From positions 1 through 39,978 of the forward strand of contig CAIMWS010000086.1 in NCBI GenBank assembly GCA_903845125.1: 39,978 nucleotides of DNA, written 5' to 3'. Numbering within the stretch: position 1 is the first letter of the stretch; every line of letters starts with the position of its first letter. The notes under the pieces were generated by a model. The model was not told the DNA's origin, made no database searches, and was given only the letters and a program-made list of their open reading frames with translations. The stretch is from an uncultured Verrucomicrobiota bacterium (GTDB taxonomy: Bacteria > Verrucomicrobiota > Verrucomicrobiia > Limisphaerales > UBA1319). Below are positions 1-8,680 of this stretch, piece after piece. The position numbers and the translations under genes were made by a program.

Positions 1-1
1 G

Positions 2-307
2 GTGGCCCTCGCCCTCGCCCAACTGGCCTCCGCGCCCCAGGCCAGCCTCAACAACCAGACCTTCGCCCAGAACCTGGCCGAGGTCGTCTCGGGCGTGAGC
101 GAATCGCTCGCCTCGGTTAACTCCGAGCTGGATAACCAGAAAGTGGTGGCCGACACCCTCCAAAAGCAGCGCGACTCGGTCAGCGGGGTGTCCATGGACG
201 AGGAATTGACCTCGATGGTCAAATTCCAGAAGGCCTTTGAGGCCTCCGCCAAACTGATCACCATCATCGACGAAATGCTCGACACGGTCCTGAGCCTCAA
301 GCGTTAA
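2..307 (+). CDS. flgK: Flagellar hook-associated protein FlgK, C-terminal part (5' end outside window)
   Basis: FlgK (HAP1) forms the first hook-filament junction ring of the flagellum. Only the last 101 codons are present; the frame is open at the left edge, so the GTG at position 2 is not a real start. The ending is the typical FlgK C-terminal helix: VSMDEELTSMVKFQKAFEAS followed by AKLITIIDEMLDTVLSLKR. This is the conserved flagellar rod/hook C-terminal domain that packs as a coiled coil. The preceding stretch (about residues 1-55) matches the FlgK region rich in Ala, Ser and Asn before that helix. The gene lies 23 bases upstream of flgL on the same strand, the usual flgK-flgL order, which supports the assignment. 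Confidence 0.9.
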   Translation: MALALAQLASAPQASLNNQTFAQNLAEVVSGVSESLASVNSELDNQKVVADTLQKQRDSVSGVSMDEELTSMVKFQKAFEASAKLITIIDEMLDTVLSLKR

Positions 308-330
308 ACAAACCATTCTGAAGGCGGCTT

Positions 331-1266
331 ATGCGCGTAACCAACAACATGTTCCCGGAGCAGCTGTCCAGCCAGTTGAGCATCCTGTCCAGCCGCCAGA
401 ACCGGTATCAAAGCGAAGTGGCCACCGGCAAGCGCCTGCAATCCCCGGAAGACGATCCGGCCGCCATGCGCCGCGTGCTGAGCCTGCAGATCGAGGCCAA
501 GTCCATCACCCAGTACCGGCAGACCATGACCGGCCTCAAAGAGGAGGCCAACGCCGCCCTGGAAACCATCAAGGGCCTCAAAAATGTGTCCGACCGCGCC
601 CAGGAAATCGCCATGCGCGCGGACAACACCCGCGTGAACGCCGACCTCCAGAGCTTCGCCTCGGAGATCACCCAGCTCATTCAGCACTCCGTCCAGCTGG
701 CCAACGCCAAATACCGCGACGACTATCAATTCGCCGGAACCGACACCTCCGAGCCGCCCTTCGAGCTCCAGCAGGACGCCGACGGCCGCATCACCGGGGT
801 GGTTTACCACGGCAATAACTCCGTCAACCAAACCGAGATCGACGTCCAAAACACCATCACCGTCAAGGTTCCCGGCGTCAACGACACCGGCAGCGGCGCC
901 CGCGGCCTGATCACCGACAGCCGTTCCGGCGCGGATTTCATCAAGCACCTGATCGACCTGCAGAACCACCTGCTCTCGGGGGATATCAAGGCCATCGCCG
1001 ATGCGGACCGCTCCAACCTCGGCAAGGACGAGGAAAACCTGCTCTTCCACACCGCGGCCAACGCCGCGATGCAGGCGCGGCTGGATGCGCTTTCCAGCCT
1101 CGCCTCCGAGCGGGGCACCAATGTGCAGAACTCCGTCTCGGATGAAGTGGATGCCGACCTGGCCACCACCATGGTCCAGCTGAGCCAGGCTCAATATGCC
1201 TACCAGGCCGCACTACAAACCGGGTCGGTCCTCCTGACCAAGTCCCTGCTGGATTACCTGCGGTAA
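331..1266 (+). CDS. flgL: Flagellar hook-associated protein FlgL (HAP3)
   Basis: FlgL (311 aa) forms the second hook-filament junction ring, between FlgK and flagellin. The N-terminus (MRVTNNMFPEQLSSQLSILS) and the following helix with RYQSEVATGKRLQSPEDDPA are the flagellin-type N-terminal D0/D1 helices shared by FlgL and FliC. The C-terminus (about residues 255-311, including TTMVQLSQAQYAYQAALQTG) is the matching C-terminal helix. Length fits FlgL and is short for flagellin with a variable domain. The ATG at 331 has an AAGG-containing purine stretch a few bases upstream, one of the better Shine-Dalgarno-like sites here. It follows flgK by 23 bases. The next gene is convergent, so this is the end of the flagellar unit. 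Confidence 0.93.
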   Translation: MRVTNNMFPEQLSSQLSILSSRQNRYQSEVATGKRLQSPEDDPAAMRRVLSLQIEAKSITQYRQTMTGLKEEANAALETIKGLKNVSDRAQEIAMRADNTRVNADLQSFASEITQLIQHSVQLANAKYRDDYQFAGTDTSEPPFELQQDADGRITGVVYHGNNSVNQTEIDVQNTITVKVPGVNDTGSGARGLITDSRSGADFIKHLIDLQNHLLSGDIKAIADADRSNLGKDEENLLFHTAANAAMQARLDALSSLASERGTNVQNSVSDEVDADLATTMVQLSQAQYAYQAALQTGSVLLTKSLLDYLR

Positions 1267-1319
1267 GCTCCCCGTCGCCCAGCCACCGGCCCTGTCTGGC
1301 ACCCCGGGCACCATCTTTT

Positions 1320-2747
1320 CTAGCCCGCCGCCGGTGGCCGGGAACCGACCTGCACCATCGGCAGCGTCACCTTGAATTCCGATCCCCGGCCCGGCTGACT
1401 GTCCACTTCCACCATCCCTTGGTGCGCCTCCACGATGGCTTTGACCAGGCACAACCCCAGCCCCAGGCCTTTCTGCGCCCGGCTTTTATCCCCGCGGTAG
1501 AGCCGCTCCCAAATCCGGGGCAGATCCTCCGGCGGGATGCCCATGCCGTTGTCGCGCACCCGGATCTCGATCCGGCCCTGGCTCTCCCCGGCGGTGATCT
1601 CCACGCGCCCGCCTTCGGGCGTGTATTTGACCGCGTTGTCCACCAGGTTCGCCAGGACCTGGCTCAGCCGCACCCGGTCCGCCTGCAGGACCAGCCCGGG
1701 CGGGGCGTTCAGGCTGAGCGCCACGTTTTTTTCCTCGGCGATGATCCCGTAGAGGTCCACCACATCCTGGATCACCGCCTTGAGCTGGATCGACTCCGGG
1801 TTGAGCCGCATGGCGCCGGCCTCGGCCTCGGACACATCCATCAAGGTTTTGAGCATGGTGAGCACCCGCTCGGATTCCTCCATGGAGTCGGCGAGCGCCT
1901 CGCGGCAGGCCTCGGGATGGTGGGTGTCCTGCAAGGCCAGCTCCGCGGCGCCGCGCAGGCGGGTCATGGGGGTGCGCAGGTCATGCGCCACGTTGTCCAA
2001 GGCCTCGCGCATCCCCTTGATCAGCGCCTCGTTCTTCTCGAGCATGCGGTTGACCAGGTTCACCAAGTCCTGCAATTCATCGTTCGCCGGGCGCACCGGC
2101 ACCCGCGAATTGAGCTGGCCGGTGTCGATGATCGATTGGACCGTCTGGGTCAGTTGCCGCACCGGGTGCAAGGCCCGGTGCGTCAGCCACGCCCCGCCCG
2201 CGAACCCCAGCCCCACCACCCCGAGCATGACCGCGCCAAACACCACGCGGAACGGGGCCAGCAGTTCCCGGGGCTGGTCACGGGTTTTGCCCACCTCCAA
2301 CAGCCGGCCGTCGCTGAGGCGCACCCAGGCCAGCATCCATTCCCGCCGCTCGTCCCGATCCGGCAGGGCCAGCCAGTGCCGCGACTCCGGCCGCGCGAGA
2401 GCCTCCAGCTGCCGCAGGTCGAAACCCTTCCACTCCTCGGGGACATTGATGAAAATGGCGTCGTTGGCCAGGCCGGAAACGCGCACGAAGAAGGCGTTTT
2501 TATCGTTGCTGGGGGCGTTCATGAACTTGTAGCGCAGGGCGTAGAGGCCGCCCCCCTCATACCAGGCGCGGTATTCCTCCACCTTCGCCAGCACCACCTC
2601 CTTTTCCTTTTGCTTCAGCAGCGAAGCCAGCACGAAATAGGCAAGCAGGAACAGGGCGGTTGCGGAAACCATGAAAAAGGCCGCATACCAGAGGTTCAGC
2701 CGGAAGCTGAAGCTGCGCCCGAACCGCTCAAGGAACCTTGAGAACAT
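1320..2747 (-). CDS. Two-component sensor histidine kinase (HAMP, EnvZ/CusS type)
   Basis: Inner-membrane sensor kinase of 475 aa that would phosphorylate the response regulator encoded just upstream. Visible layout: first membrane helix about residues 15-44, periplasmic sensor region of about 120 residues with no recognised domain, second helix about 167-188, HAMP linker about 189-240, then HisKA with phospho-acceptor His255 in [15 protein letters not shown]. The ATPase domain shows the N box ([14 protein letters not shown]), G1 (DNGMGIPP) and G2 ([14 protein letters not shown]) motifs. The layout resembles heavy-metal/envelope kinases such as CusS, but the sensor region gives no ligand. Its start overlaps the end of the response-regulator gene by 20 bases, indicating translational coupling. 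It converges on flgL. Confidence 0.95.
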   Translation of the reverse strand: MFSRFLERFGRSFSFRLNLWYAAFFMVSATALFLLAYFVLASLLKQKEKEVVLAKVEEYRAWYEGGGLYALRYKFMNAPSNDKNAFFVRVSGLANDAIFINVPEEWKGFDLRQLEALARPESRHWLALPDRDERREWMLAWVRLSDGRLLEVGKTRDQPRELLAPFRVVFGAVMLGVVGLGFAGGAWLTHRALHPVRQLTQTVQSIIDTGQLNSRVPVRPANDELQDLVNLVNRMLEKNEALIKGMREALDNVAHDLRTPMTRLRGAAELALQDTHHPEACREALADSMEESERVLTMLKTLMDVSEAEAGAMRLNPESIQLKAVIQDVVDLYGIIAEEKNVALSLNAPPGLVLQADRVRLSQVLANLVDNAVKYTPEGGRVEITAGESQGRIEIRVRDNGMGIPPEDLPRIWERLYRGDKSRAQKGLGLGLCLVKAIVEAHQGMVEVDSQPGRGSEFKVTLPMVQVGSRPPAAG

Positions 2748-3402
2748 AGCCCACTCCCCGCAAGGTATGGATCAGCTTCACGTCGAAATCCCGGTCCACC
2801 TTGTTGCGCAGCCGGCAGACCAGCACATCCACCACGTTGGTCTGTGGGTCGAAGCTGTAATCGAACACCTTCTCCAGGATCATCGTTTTGGACACGTACC
2901 GGCCCGCGTTGCGCAGCAGGCATTCCAGCAGGGCGAACTCCCGCGCCTGCAGATCCAGCTGCCGGCCCGCCCGGGTCACCTCCCGGGTCGCCAGGTTCAG
3001 CTGCAGATCCCCCGCCGTGAGGCTGGCCGGCTCCGTGCTCTGGCTGGCGCGCCGGATCAAGGCTTGAATCCGCGCCAGCAGCTCGCTGAACGCGAACGGC
3101 TTCACCAGGTAATCGTCCCCCCCGGTCTGCAGCCCCTTGATGCGGTCATCCAGCGAATTCCGCGCGCTGAGGATGATCACCGGCAGGTTGAGCTTTTGCC
3201 GCCGCAGTTCCTGCACGATGCTCAGCCCGTCCCGCCCCGGCAGCATGATGTCCACCACCGCCGCGTCATACGGGGTGGCCAGCGCCAGCTCCAGGCCCCG
3301 TTCCCCCTCGCCGGCGTGGTCCACGGCAAAACCGTTTTCCTTCAACCCCTTCACCACGAACGAGGCAATCTTCTTGTCGTCTTCGATAACCAGGATTCTC
3401 AT
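2728..3402 (-). CDS. OmpR/PhoB-family response regulator
   Basis: DNA-binding response regulator (224 aa) partnered with the overlapping downstream kinase. The receiver domain occupies residues 1-115, with acidic pocket residues near D8-D9, phospho-acceptor D51 in [14 protein letters not shown], and the conserved K101 in YLVKPF. The C-terminal winged-helix domain (about 125-222) carries the typical [20 protein letters not shown] and [13 protein letters not shown] segments. This is the CusR/QseB size and layout. The ATG has a purine-rich AGGAAAAGG upstream. A Rho-independent terminator-like hairpin lies just upstream (3421-3464), separating it from degP, so the pair likely has its own promoter. 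None could be placed confidently. Confidence 0.95.
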   Translation of the reverse strand: MRILVIEDDKKIASFVVKGLKENGFAVDHAGEGERGLELALATPYDAAVVDIMLPGRDGLSIVQELRRQKLNLPVIILSARNSLDDRIKGLQTGGDDYLVKPFAFSELLARIQALIRRASQSTEPASLTAGDLQLNLATREVTRAGRQLDLQAREFALLECLLRNAGRYVSKTMILEKVFDYSFDPQTNVVDVLVCRLRNKVDRDFDVKLIHTLRGVGYVLKVP

Positions 3403-3420
3403 GGCCTTTTCCTGACCGGC

Positions 3421-3464
3421 AAAAACCCGGGGTGGATCTCCTTGTATTCAGCTTCCACCCCGGG
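3421..3464 (-). terminator. Rho-independent terminator of degP
   Basis: On the minus strand an 11-bp perfect stem (3454-3464 pairing with 3426-3436, CCCGGGGTGGA/TCCACCCCGGG) with a 17-base loop is followed directly by five T residues (3425-3421). It lies downstream of degP and upstream of the response regulator. A second short perfect hairpin (3504-3521) immediately follows the degP stop but lacks a T tract. Confidence 0.75.
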
Positions 3465-3529
3465 CCGGCTGGCGGCCCCCGGGCGGGGCCACCCCTATCT
3501 TTGGCGGAGCCGTGGCTCCGCGTGTATTT

Positions 3530-5047
3530 TTACTTCTTTTTGGCTTCGTCCACCACCACGTAGTGGCTGCCGCCCCGGCTGTAAACCAGCAGCAGGATCC
3601 GCTTGTTCTTGATCTTCTTGCAGACCTGCACCGCCTCATCCGCGCTGGTCACCCGCTCCTGGTTGATCTCCATGATCACGTCACCCCGCCGCAGCCCGGC
3701 CTCGAACGCGGCCGAGGACTCGTCCACCTCCACCACAAAGGCGCCCTTCAGGCTGGCCGGCAGGCGCAGCTGGTTCCGCATGCCCTGCTCCAGGTCGCCC
3801 ACCGTCACCCCGTCCAGCGCGTCATTGCTGGATTCCCCCGGGCTCAGGCGGCCCGCGGAGGGATCGTCCGGCAGCGTCTTGAGTGTGGCCTCCACCGTCT
3901 TCTCTTCACCCTTGCGGACCAGCTTGATTTTCACCGTGCTGCCCGGCGCCAGCTGGGAAATGGTAAACCGCAGATGCTTGTCGTCCTTCACGGCCTTCCC
4001 GTTCACTTCCAGGATCACATCCCCGCGTTTGATCCCGGCTTTCTCCGCCGCGCTCCCTTCCACCACCTGCCCGATCAACGCGCCCTTGCCGGCCGGCACA
4101 TTGAAGCCTTCCGCCAGCGCTGGCGTCAGCTCCTGGATCAATACCCCCAGGTAACCCCGATCCACCTTGCCGTCCTTCACCAGGCGGTCCAGCACGTAGC
4201 GCGCCAGGTTGATCGGTATCGCAAAGCCGATCCCCTGGTTCCCGCCGGTCCGGCTGAAGATGGCCGTGTTGATACCCACCAACCGACCCTCGGCGTCGAA
4301 CAATCCGCCACCGGAGTTGCCCGGGTTGATGGCGGCATCCGTCTGGATGAAGTCTTCATACTCCTCGATGCCCAGGTTGCCCCGGCCCAGGGCGCTGACG
4401 ATGCCCATCGTCACCGTCTGGCTGAGCCCGAACGGGTTGCCGATGGCGAACACCAGGTCGCCCACTTCGATCTTCTCGCTGTTGGCCAGCGTGGCAAAGG
4501 GCACATCCTCCACGTCGATCTTCAATACCGCCACGTCCGTCCGTGAGTCCTTACCCACCACCTTGGCCGTGTATTCCTTCTTGTTCGACATCGCCACCTT
4601 GATCTCGTCCGCCTCGTCCACCACGTGGTTGTTGGTCAGGATATAGCCGTCCTTGGTCACGATCACCCCGGACCCCAGGCTCGTCTGGCGCCGGTTGGAC
4701 CGCCGCCCGCCACCGCCACCGCCTGATTCATCGTCCCCGGGATCCCCGAAGAACCGCCGGAAGAACGGGTCGCTGAAGAAGGGCGACATCGGGCTTTGCT
4801 TTACGGTTTTGCTGGTGGAAATGTTCACCACGCTCCGGGACACCTTCTTGATCACGGGGGCGAAGCTGTTGGCCCCCTTCCCCTCCCGGTTGGGCGGATC
4901 ATCGCTGGCTTCCACGGTCGCGCTGCCTTTGCTGGCCACTTTGGTGATCAGGCTGCGGTCAAAAGCCATACTGGTGGCGGCCAGCACAAACACGCCACCG
5001 GCTGCTCCCAGCAGCCACGGTTTCAGGTTCATCAATTTTGTATTCAT
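3530..5047 (-). CDS. degP: Periplasmic serine protease DegP/HtrA (Do family)
   Basis: Envelope protease/chaperone of 505 aa that degrades or holds misfolded exported proteins. The N-terminus has a hydrophobic export/anchor segment (about residues 10-29). The trypsin-like domain carries the full catalytic triad: H141 in ILTNNHVVDEAD, D171 in SRTDVAVLKI and S245 in NPGNSGGGLF. Two PDZ domains follow (about 285-380 and 410-500), the second including FEAGLRRGDVIMEINQ. A Gly-rich, acidic stretch around residues 101-120 lies where Do proteases carry the flexible LA loop. The gene ends at its own terminator, and a 14-bp palindrome lies 172 bases upstream. Adjacency to an OmpR-type two-component system suggests, but does not show, envelope-stress control. 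Confidence 0.95.
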   Translation of the reverse strand: MNTKLMNLKPWLLGAAGGVFVLAATSMAFDRSLITKVASKGSATVEASDDPPNREGKGANSFAPVIKKVSRSVVNISTSKTVKQSPMSPFFSDPFFRRFFGDPGDDESGGGGGGRRSNRRQTSLGSGVIVTKDGYILTNNHVVDEADEIKVAMSNKKEYTAKVVGKDSRTDVAVLKIDVEDVPFATLANSEKIEVGDLVFAIGNPFGLSQTVTMGIVSALGRGNLGIEEYEDFIQTDAAINPGNSGGGLFDAEGRLVGINTAIFSRTGGNQGIGFAIPINLARYVLDRLVKDGKVDRGYLGVLIQELTPALAEGFNVPAGKGALIGQVVEGSAAEKAGIKRGDVILEVNGKAVKDDKHLRFTISQLAPGSTVKIKLVRKGEEKTVEATLKTLPDDPSAGRLSPGESSNDALDGVTVGDLEQGMRNQLRLPASLKGAFVVEVDESSAAFEAGLRRGDVIMEINQERVTSADEAVQVCKKIKNKRILLLVYSRGGSHYVVVDEAKKK

Positions 5048-5218
5048 ACTTTATTCAGTTTTGGCCCCGGCCGGCCTGGCGTCTCCGCCCCCGGCCGGCG
5101 GCCAGGTTTTCTCCACTTTACTTATCCGTTTCCATTTGCCGGGCTTCCCGCCCGGCGGACTTCTGTCCTTGCACTTCTTACCGTAGCATAGCTCCTTTGC
5201 CCGAACCTTGCCGGATCA

Positions 5219-5232
5219 TTACAAATTTGTAA
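5219..5232. promoter_or_regulatory. 14-bp perfect palindrome between degP and osmC-like gene
   Basis: TTACAAATTTGTAA is a perfect AT-rich palindrome in otherwise GC-rich DNA. It lies 172 bases upstream of degP and 28 bases beyond the stop of the OsmC gene. Its symmetry suits a dimeric DNA-binding protein. No promoter boxes could be tied to it, so the role is inferred only from position and symmetry. Confidence 0.35.
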
Positions 5233-5259
5233 GGTTCCCGCCCGGGGTGGGCCGCTCCG

Positions 5260-5682
5260 TCAGCTTTCCGGGTAAACGAAATCCAGGCTGATCCGCACCT
5301 CCGGGTGCAGGCTTTGCTTCACCGGGCACACTTGGGCCGCCTGCTCCAACCGGGCGCGATCCGCCGCCGCCAGCGCCAGCCCCTTCGGCAATTCCACCAC
5401 CACTTTCAGCTCGCCGATCCGCCGCACCGGGGTGGCGGTCATCTCCTTGACCACCTGCACCCGCGTCCCGCGCAGGTCCAACCCCGTGCGGGCCGCCACC
5501 AACCCCATCACCGTCATCACGCAGGTTCCCAGCGCCGTGGCCACCAGGTCCGTCGGCGAAAATGCCGCCCCGCGGCCGCCGTTGTCCACCGGCGCATCCG
5601 TCTCGAAGGTTTTCCCGGAAGGCCCGTGGACCGCCTGGCACTGCAAACTCCCCGCATAAAGTATGTCGATTTTTACACTCAT
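5260..5682 (-). CDS. OsmC-family peroxiredoxin-like protein
   Basis: Small cytoplasmic protein (140 aa) of the OsmC/Ohr fold, whose members reduce organic hydroperoxides through two cysteines. Both expected cysteines are present: C54 in TALGTCVMTVMGLV and C119 in QVCPVKQSLHPEV. The FSPTDLVATALGTC helix is the family hallmark. The second Cys context (CPVKQSL) fits the general OsmC/YhfA group better than Ohr, so the substrate is uncertain. The ATG at 5682 gives the normal family length; an in-frame extension to 5766 would add 28 residues outside the fold and is not chosen. It lies upstream of degP on the same strand with a 212-base gap, so separate transcription is likely. Confidence 0.9.
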   Translation of the reverse strand: MSVKIDILYAGSLQCQAVHGPSGKTFETDAPVDNGGRGAAFSPTDLVATALGTCVMTVMGLVAARTGLDLRGTRVQVVKEMTATPVRRIGELKVVVELPKGLALAAADRARLEQAAQVCPVKQSLHPEVRISLDFVYPES

Positions 5683-5855
5683 GATTTTAACAAACAGCCT
5701 CCCCCATTTCCCAGCGGAGCGCAAGCCCTGAGCCAACCTCAACCTCCCCTCCCCCAACCCGCTCAAACACGCTTGCGCCCCGCCGCCTGCATGGTAACTT
5801 CCCGCCTGAGCTTGCCGGATGTGTGCGCACCCGGCGTTACCAGAATGATTAATCT

Positions 5856-6821
5856 ATGACGAACCGAATGACCCGCCGGGGCTTTGTGAAGCAAGCCGTC
5901 GCAGCCTCCACCGCCACCGGCCTCGCCCTGGGCGAAGCCAGCCTCTCCGCCGCCGAAGCCGCCCGCCCGGCCCTGTCTACCCCGCTGGCCGCCCCCCGGA
6001 ACTCCGTGCCCATGGGCAAAATCAAAAGCGTGGAATTCAGCCGCCTCATGCTCGGTGGCAATCTCATTACCGGCTACGCCCATTCCCGCGACTTGAGCTA
6101 CGTGGGCCAGCTCATGAAACACTACAACACCGAGGCCAAAATCCTCGAAACCCTCGAATTGGCCGAGATCCATGGCATCAACGCCGTCAACACCGCCGTC
6201 TGGGATGACAACTCCTTCCTCCAGAAGCATTGGGACCGCGGCGGCAAAATGAAATGGATCGCCCAGGCCGTGCCCCACGAAAAGGATCTTCTCGCCGACT
6301 TCAAAAAGGCCATCGACGGCGGCGCCTGCGCCGTCCACATCCAGGGCCATGGTGCAGAGCAATGCCTCGAAGGCGGCGAACTGGATAAGATCGGCCAGAT
6401 CGTCGACTACATCAAAAGCCGCAAGGTCATCTCCGGCATCGCCGCCCACTCTCTCGAAGTCATCAAAAAATGCGTCCAAGCGGGCCTTGATCCCGATTTC
6501 TACCAGAAAACCCTCCACACCCACGACTACCACTCCGCCCCCCGCCCGGGCGAAAAAGGCTATCTCGGCCGCTATGACAACTCCTGGTGCAACGACCCCG
6601 AGGAAGTCATCGATGTGATGTTCCCCATTAAAAAACCGTGGATTGCCTTCAAGGTCATGGCCGCCGGCGCCATCCCCCCGCGCCGCGCCTTCCAACACGC
6701 CTTCAATTCCGGCGCCGACTTCGTCCTCGCCGGCATGTTTGACTGGCAGGTCGCCGAAGATGTGCGCATCGCCAAAGAAACCTTGGCCGAGGTCAAACGC
6801 ACCCGCCCCTGGTATTCCTGA
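5856..6821 (+). CDS. Tat-exported TIM-barrel-like protein of unknown function
   Basis: The 321-aa product begins with a twin-arginine signal (MTNRMTRRGFVKQAVAAS, then an Ala-rich hydrophobic stretch), so it is predicted to be exported folded, probably with a cofactor. The body (about residues 50-320) alternates short hydrophobic strands and helices as in a TIM barrel: FSRLMLGGNLITGYAH near the start, CAVHIQGHGAEQ, ISGIAAHSLEVIKKC, WIAFKVMAAGAIPP and FVLAGMFDWQVAEDV near the end. It weakly recalls aldo/keto reductases, but the catalytic Tyr/Lys/His set cannot be assigned. I recognise it as a type common in Verrucomicrobiota and Planctomycetes exported proteomes without a known activity. An alternative start at 5868 also keeps the RR motif. 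Confidence 0.75.
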   Translation: MTNRMTRRGFVKQAVAASTATGLALGEASLSAAEAARPALSTPLAAPRNSVPMGKIKSVEFSRLMLGGNLITGYAHSRDLSYVGQLMKHYNTEAKILETLELAEIHGINAVNTAVWDDNSFLQKHWDRGGKMKWIAQAVPHEKDLLADFKKAIDGGACAVHIQGHGAEQCLEGGELDKIGQIVDYIKSRKVISGIAAHSLEVIKKCVQAGLDPDFYQKTLHTHDYHSAPRPGEKGYLGRYDNSWCNDPEEVIDVMFPIKKPWIAFKVMAAGAIPPRRAFQHAFNSGADFVLAGMFDWQVAEDVRIAKETLAEVKRTRPWYS

Positions 6822-6915
6822 CCGCCGACTGCAGGGCGGACAAAGCCGGGTGAGCGGGGCGGAGCGCGCAACCACGGCATATGCAGAATACACGGAAAGC
6901 AGCGCTAATCCGAAA

Positions 6916-6945
6916 CCGGCCCGCGGAAGAGGAACGGCGGGCCGG
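6916..6945. repeat. Stem-loop between two convergent genes
   Basis: A 9-bp perfect GC stem (CCGGCCCGC/GCGGGCCGG) with a 12-base loop lies in the 227-base gap between the convergent Tat-exported protein and beta-helix genes. No T tract follows on either strand, so it is only a possible bidirectional transcription stop. Confidence 0.3.
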
Positions 6946-7048
6946 CCCGGGACTGCGTAGAGGATCCCGAGCGCCAGGGCGGTAATGATTCGTTGCCTGG
7001 GATTGGGGTGTTGGCAGCCCTTTGCAAAAGTTCGCAACCTCCGAACGC

Positions 7049-8437
7049 TTAATTTCCGGGTGGTTTTGGATCCGGGGAGCGGCGCCGGTCTTTGAGCGGA
7101 ACCGGCGCGTCAATCTCGTTTTGCTCCATCACCACCGGCCCGGCCTGCTCCTCCAACTGGATGCCGACGGTTTGCTTCCGGGAGCCGGATGGACGGGTGT
7201 CCTGGATGCGGTTCTGCTTGAGCACCACCTCCCGGGTTTCCCCATGGATGCGTATCCCCGCCACCTCTTTGCCCACACCGTTGTCCTGGATCAGGTTGTC
7301 CTCCAGGCGGTTCCGATGGGCGGCCATGCCGAGGGTTTCATTGCGGAAAAAGACGCCGTCGCTGTGATTGCCCCTGATGATGTTTTTATTAAGCAGGTTG
7401 TCGGAATCCTTATGCCCGATGGAAATCCCGTATTGGCCATTGTTTTCCAGCACGTTGCCCGTGAACAAACCATGGCGCACCCGCCAGCAAAGGAACAAAC
7501 CGTCCGTGCCATTGTGGCGGGCGATGCAGTTCAGGACTTTTGGCCGTTGCGAACCGCTTCCCGGATGCAGCCCAAGCGCGGAATTATTCTCGCACAGGCA
7601 TTCCTGCACGGTGACGTCGTTGGATTGCTGAAAGCTGATGCCATCCCCATTGAAATTCCGGACGGTGCAGTGATCGATCACCGCGCCAAAGCCACGGTAT
7701 AAATAAATACCGCCACCCCGGCAGCCGTTCAGGCTCACGTTGTTTTGCCCGTTGCCCTCTATGATCAGGTGTTCAATTCGGACTCCCTCCACATTGCATC
7801 CGCTGACGACCGGATAAACCGTCGCCGCCTGGGAACCCTCCGATATCAGGTAATCCGAATTTAGCGGCAAGCTCAGCGCAATGCGGTTGCCGGTGCGGCC
7901 GATGATCCGGGCCACGGTACTATGAAAATTATTGGCCCGGGAATTCCAGATGGCCACCCCGCAGCCAACGTCAAAACCGCGTGGATTGGCCAGCGTGACC
8001 TGTTCTTCGCCGTAGTCCCCATCGATCGCCAGTTTGCAGGCCACCCCATCGGCTTTGCGCAGAATGGTCTGCCCGGGTATGCCGCGCACGGTGACCCTGG
8101 ACCGCAGGTGCAAGGAATCCCGCATCAGGAACTCCCCGGCTCCAATCTCCAGGGTGCCACCCCCCAAACCGGCGAGATAATCCATCGCGGCCTGCAGCAC
8201 CCGGTGGTCGCGGCCCACCAAGTCACCTGCCGACTGACCAACATGGATCACCGGCTGTTCCTGCATGGTGGAGTGCATTTTGGTGGGCAACTGCCGTTCA
8301 TCCGGCGGCGGGGAAAAATCGGTTTGGGCGCCCGCCCGGAACGGCAGGCTGGCGGCGCAAACCAGCCAGCCCAGCAATTGCCAGGCGCCACCAGTCCACC
8401 TTTTCAGGATCCGTTTGAATGGGGTATTTGCATGCAT
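7049..8437 (-). CDS. Secreted right-handed parallel beta-helix protein
   Basis: The 462-aa product starts with a long signal peptide (about residues 1-39, ending near PFRAGAQ). About residues 60-110 resemble the N-terminal cap of pectate-lyase-like proteins (AAMDYLAGLGGGTLEIGAGE). Residues about 200-430 carry repeated coils of the NGxGISFxxSNDVTVxxC type, such as CTVRNFNGDGISFQQSNDV, TGNVLENNGQYGISIG and RGNHSDGVFFRN. These are PbH1 repeats of the NosD/pectate-lyase beta-helix superfamily, which binds or cleaves polysaccharides. Catalytic residues cannot be assigned. The ATG at 8437 is preferred over an upstream GTG at 8488 because it gives a normal signal peptide. Converges on the Tat-exported gene. 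Confidence 0.85.
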   Translation of the reverse strand: MHANTPFKRILKRWTGGAWQLLGWLVCAASLPFRAGAQTDFSPPPDERQLPTKMHSTMQEQPVIHVGQSAGDLVGRDHRVLQAAMDYLAGLGGGTLEIGAGEFLMRDSLHLRSRVTVRGIPGQTILRKADGVACKLAIDGDYGEEQVTLANPRGFDVGCGVAIWNSRANNFHSTVARIIGRTGNRIALSLPLNSDYLISEGSQAATVYPVVSGCNVEGVRIEHLIIEGNGQNNVSLNGCRGGGIYLYRGFGAVIDHCTVRNFNGDGISFQQSNDVTVQECLCENNSALGLHPGSGSQRPKVLNCIARHNGTDGLFLCWRVRHGLFTGNVLENNGQYGISIGHKDSDNLLNKNIIRGNHSDGVFFRNETLGMAAHRNRLEDNLIQDNGVGKEVAGIRIHGETREVVLKQNRIQDTRPSGSRKQTVGIQLEEQAGPVVMEQNEIDAPVPLKDRRRSPDPKPPGN

Positions 8438-8628
8438 ATGGAGTGCCAGATTAACGCGCCGGCCGCCGATGGTCGAGGGGGGAATCACGTTTCATTCCAC
8501 CGCCCGGGTGAAGCCCAAGGCCCCGCACCGGCCCGCCAGGGCAATAGTCCGGGCCCAGCACCACCAAGGTGGCAGAATCTGGATCTGCTTGGCTCTGATC
8601 GGCCCCTCTCCGCGGCGCAAGAGCGGGC

Positions 8629-8656
8629 TTGACACGCGGTGGATCAATCTTAGGTT
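8629..8656 (+). promoter_or_regulatory. Putative sigma-70-type promoter of pseudopilin-like gene
   Basis: A perfect -35 TTGACA (8629-8634), a 16-bp spacer and a weaker -10 TAGGTT (8651-8656) lie 24 bases before the ATG at 8681. The same spacing recurs upstream of the other two pseudopilin-like genes in the window. Confidence 0.5.
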
Positions 8657-8680
8657 GGTGATGCAAAAGCCAGACCTTAA

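Noticed and set aside
1419..2741. Long plus-strand open frame (440 codons)
   Set aside because: It is antisense to the histidine kinase, has no domain or start signal, and reflects high GC content.
5763..7037. Long minus-strand open frame (424 codons)
   Set aside because: It is antisense to the Tat-exported gene; composition is Gly/Val-rich without any family motif.
6822..7048. Small minus-strand frame in the convergent gap
   Set aside because: No start signal or recognisable product; only a GC stem-loop is supportable.
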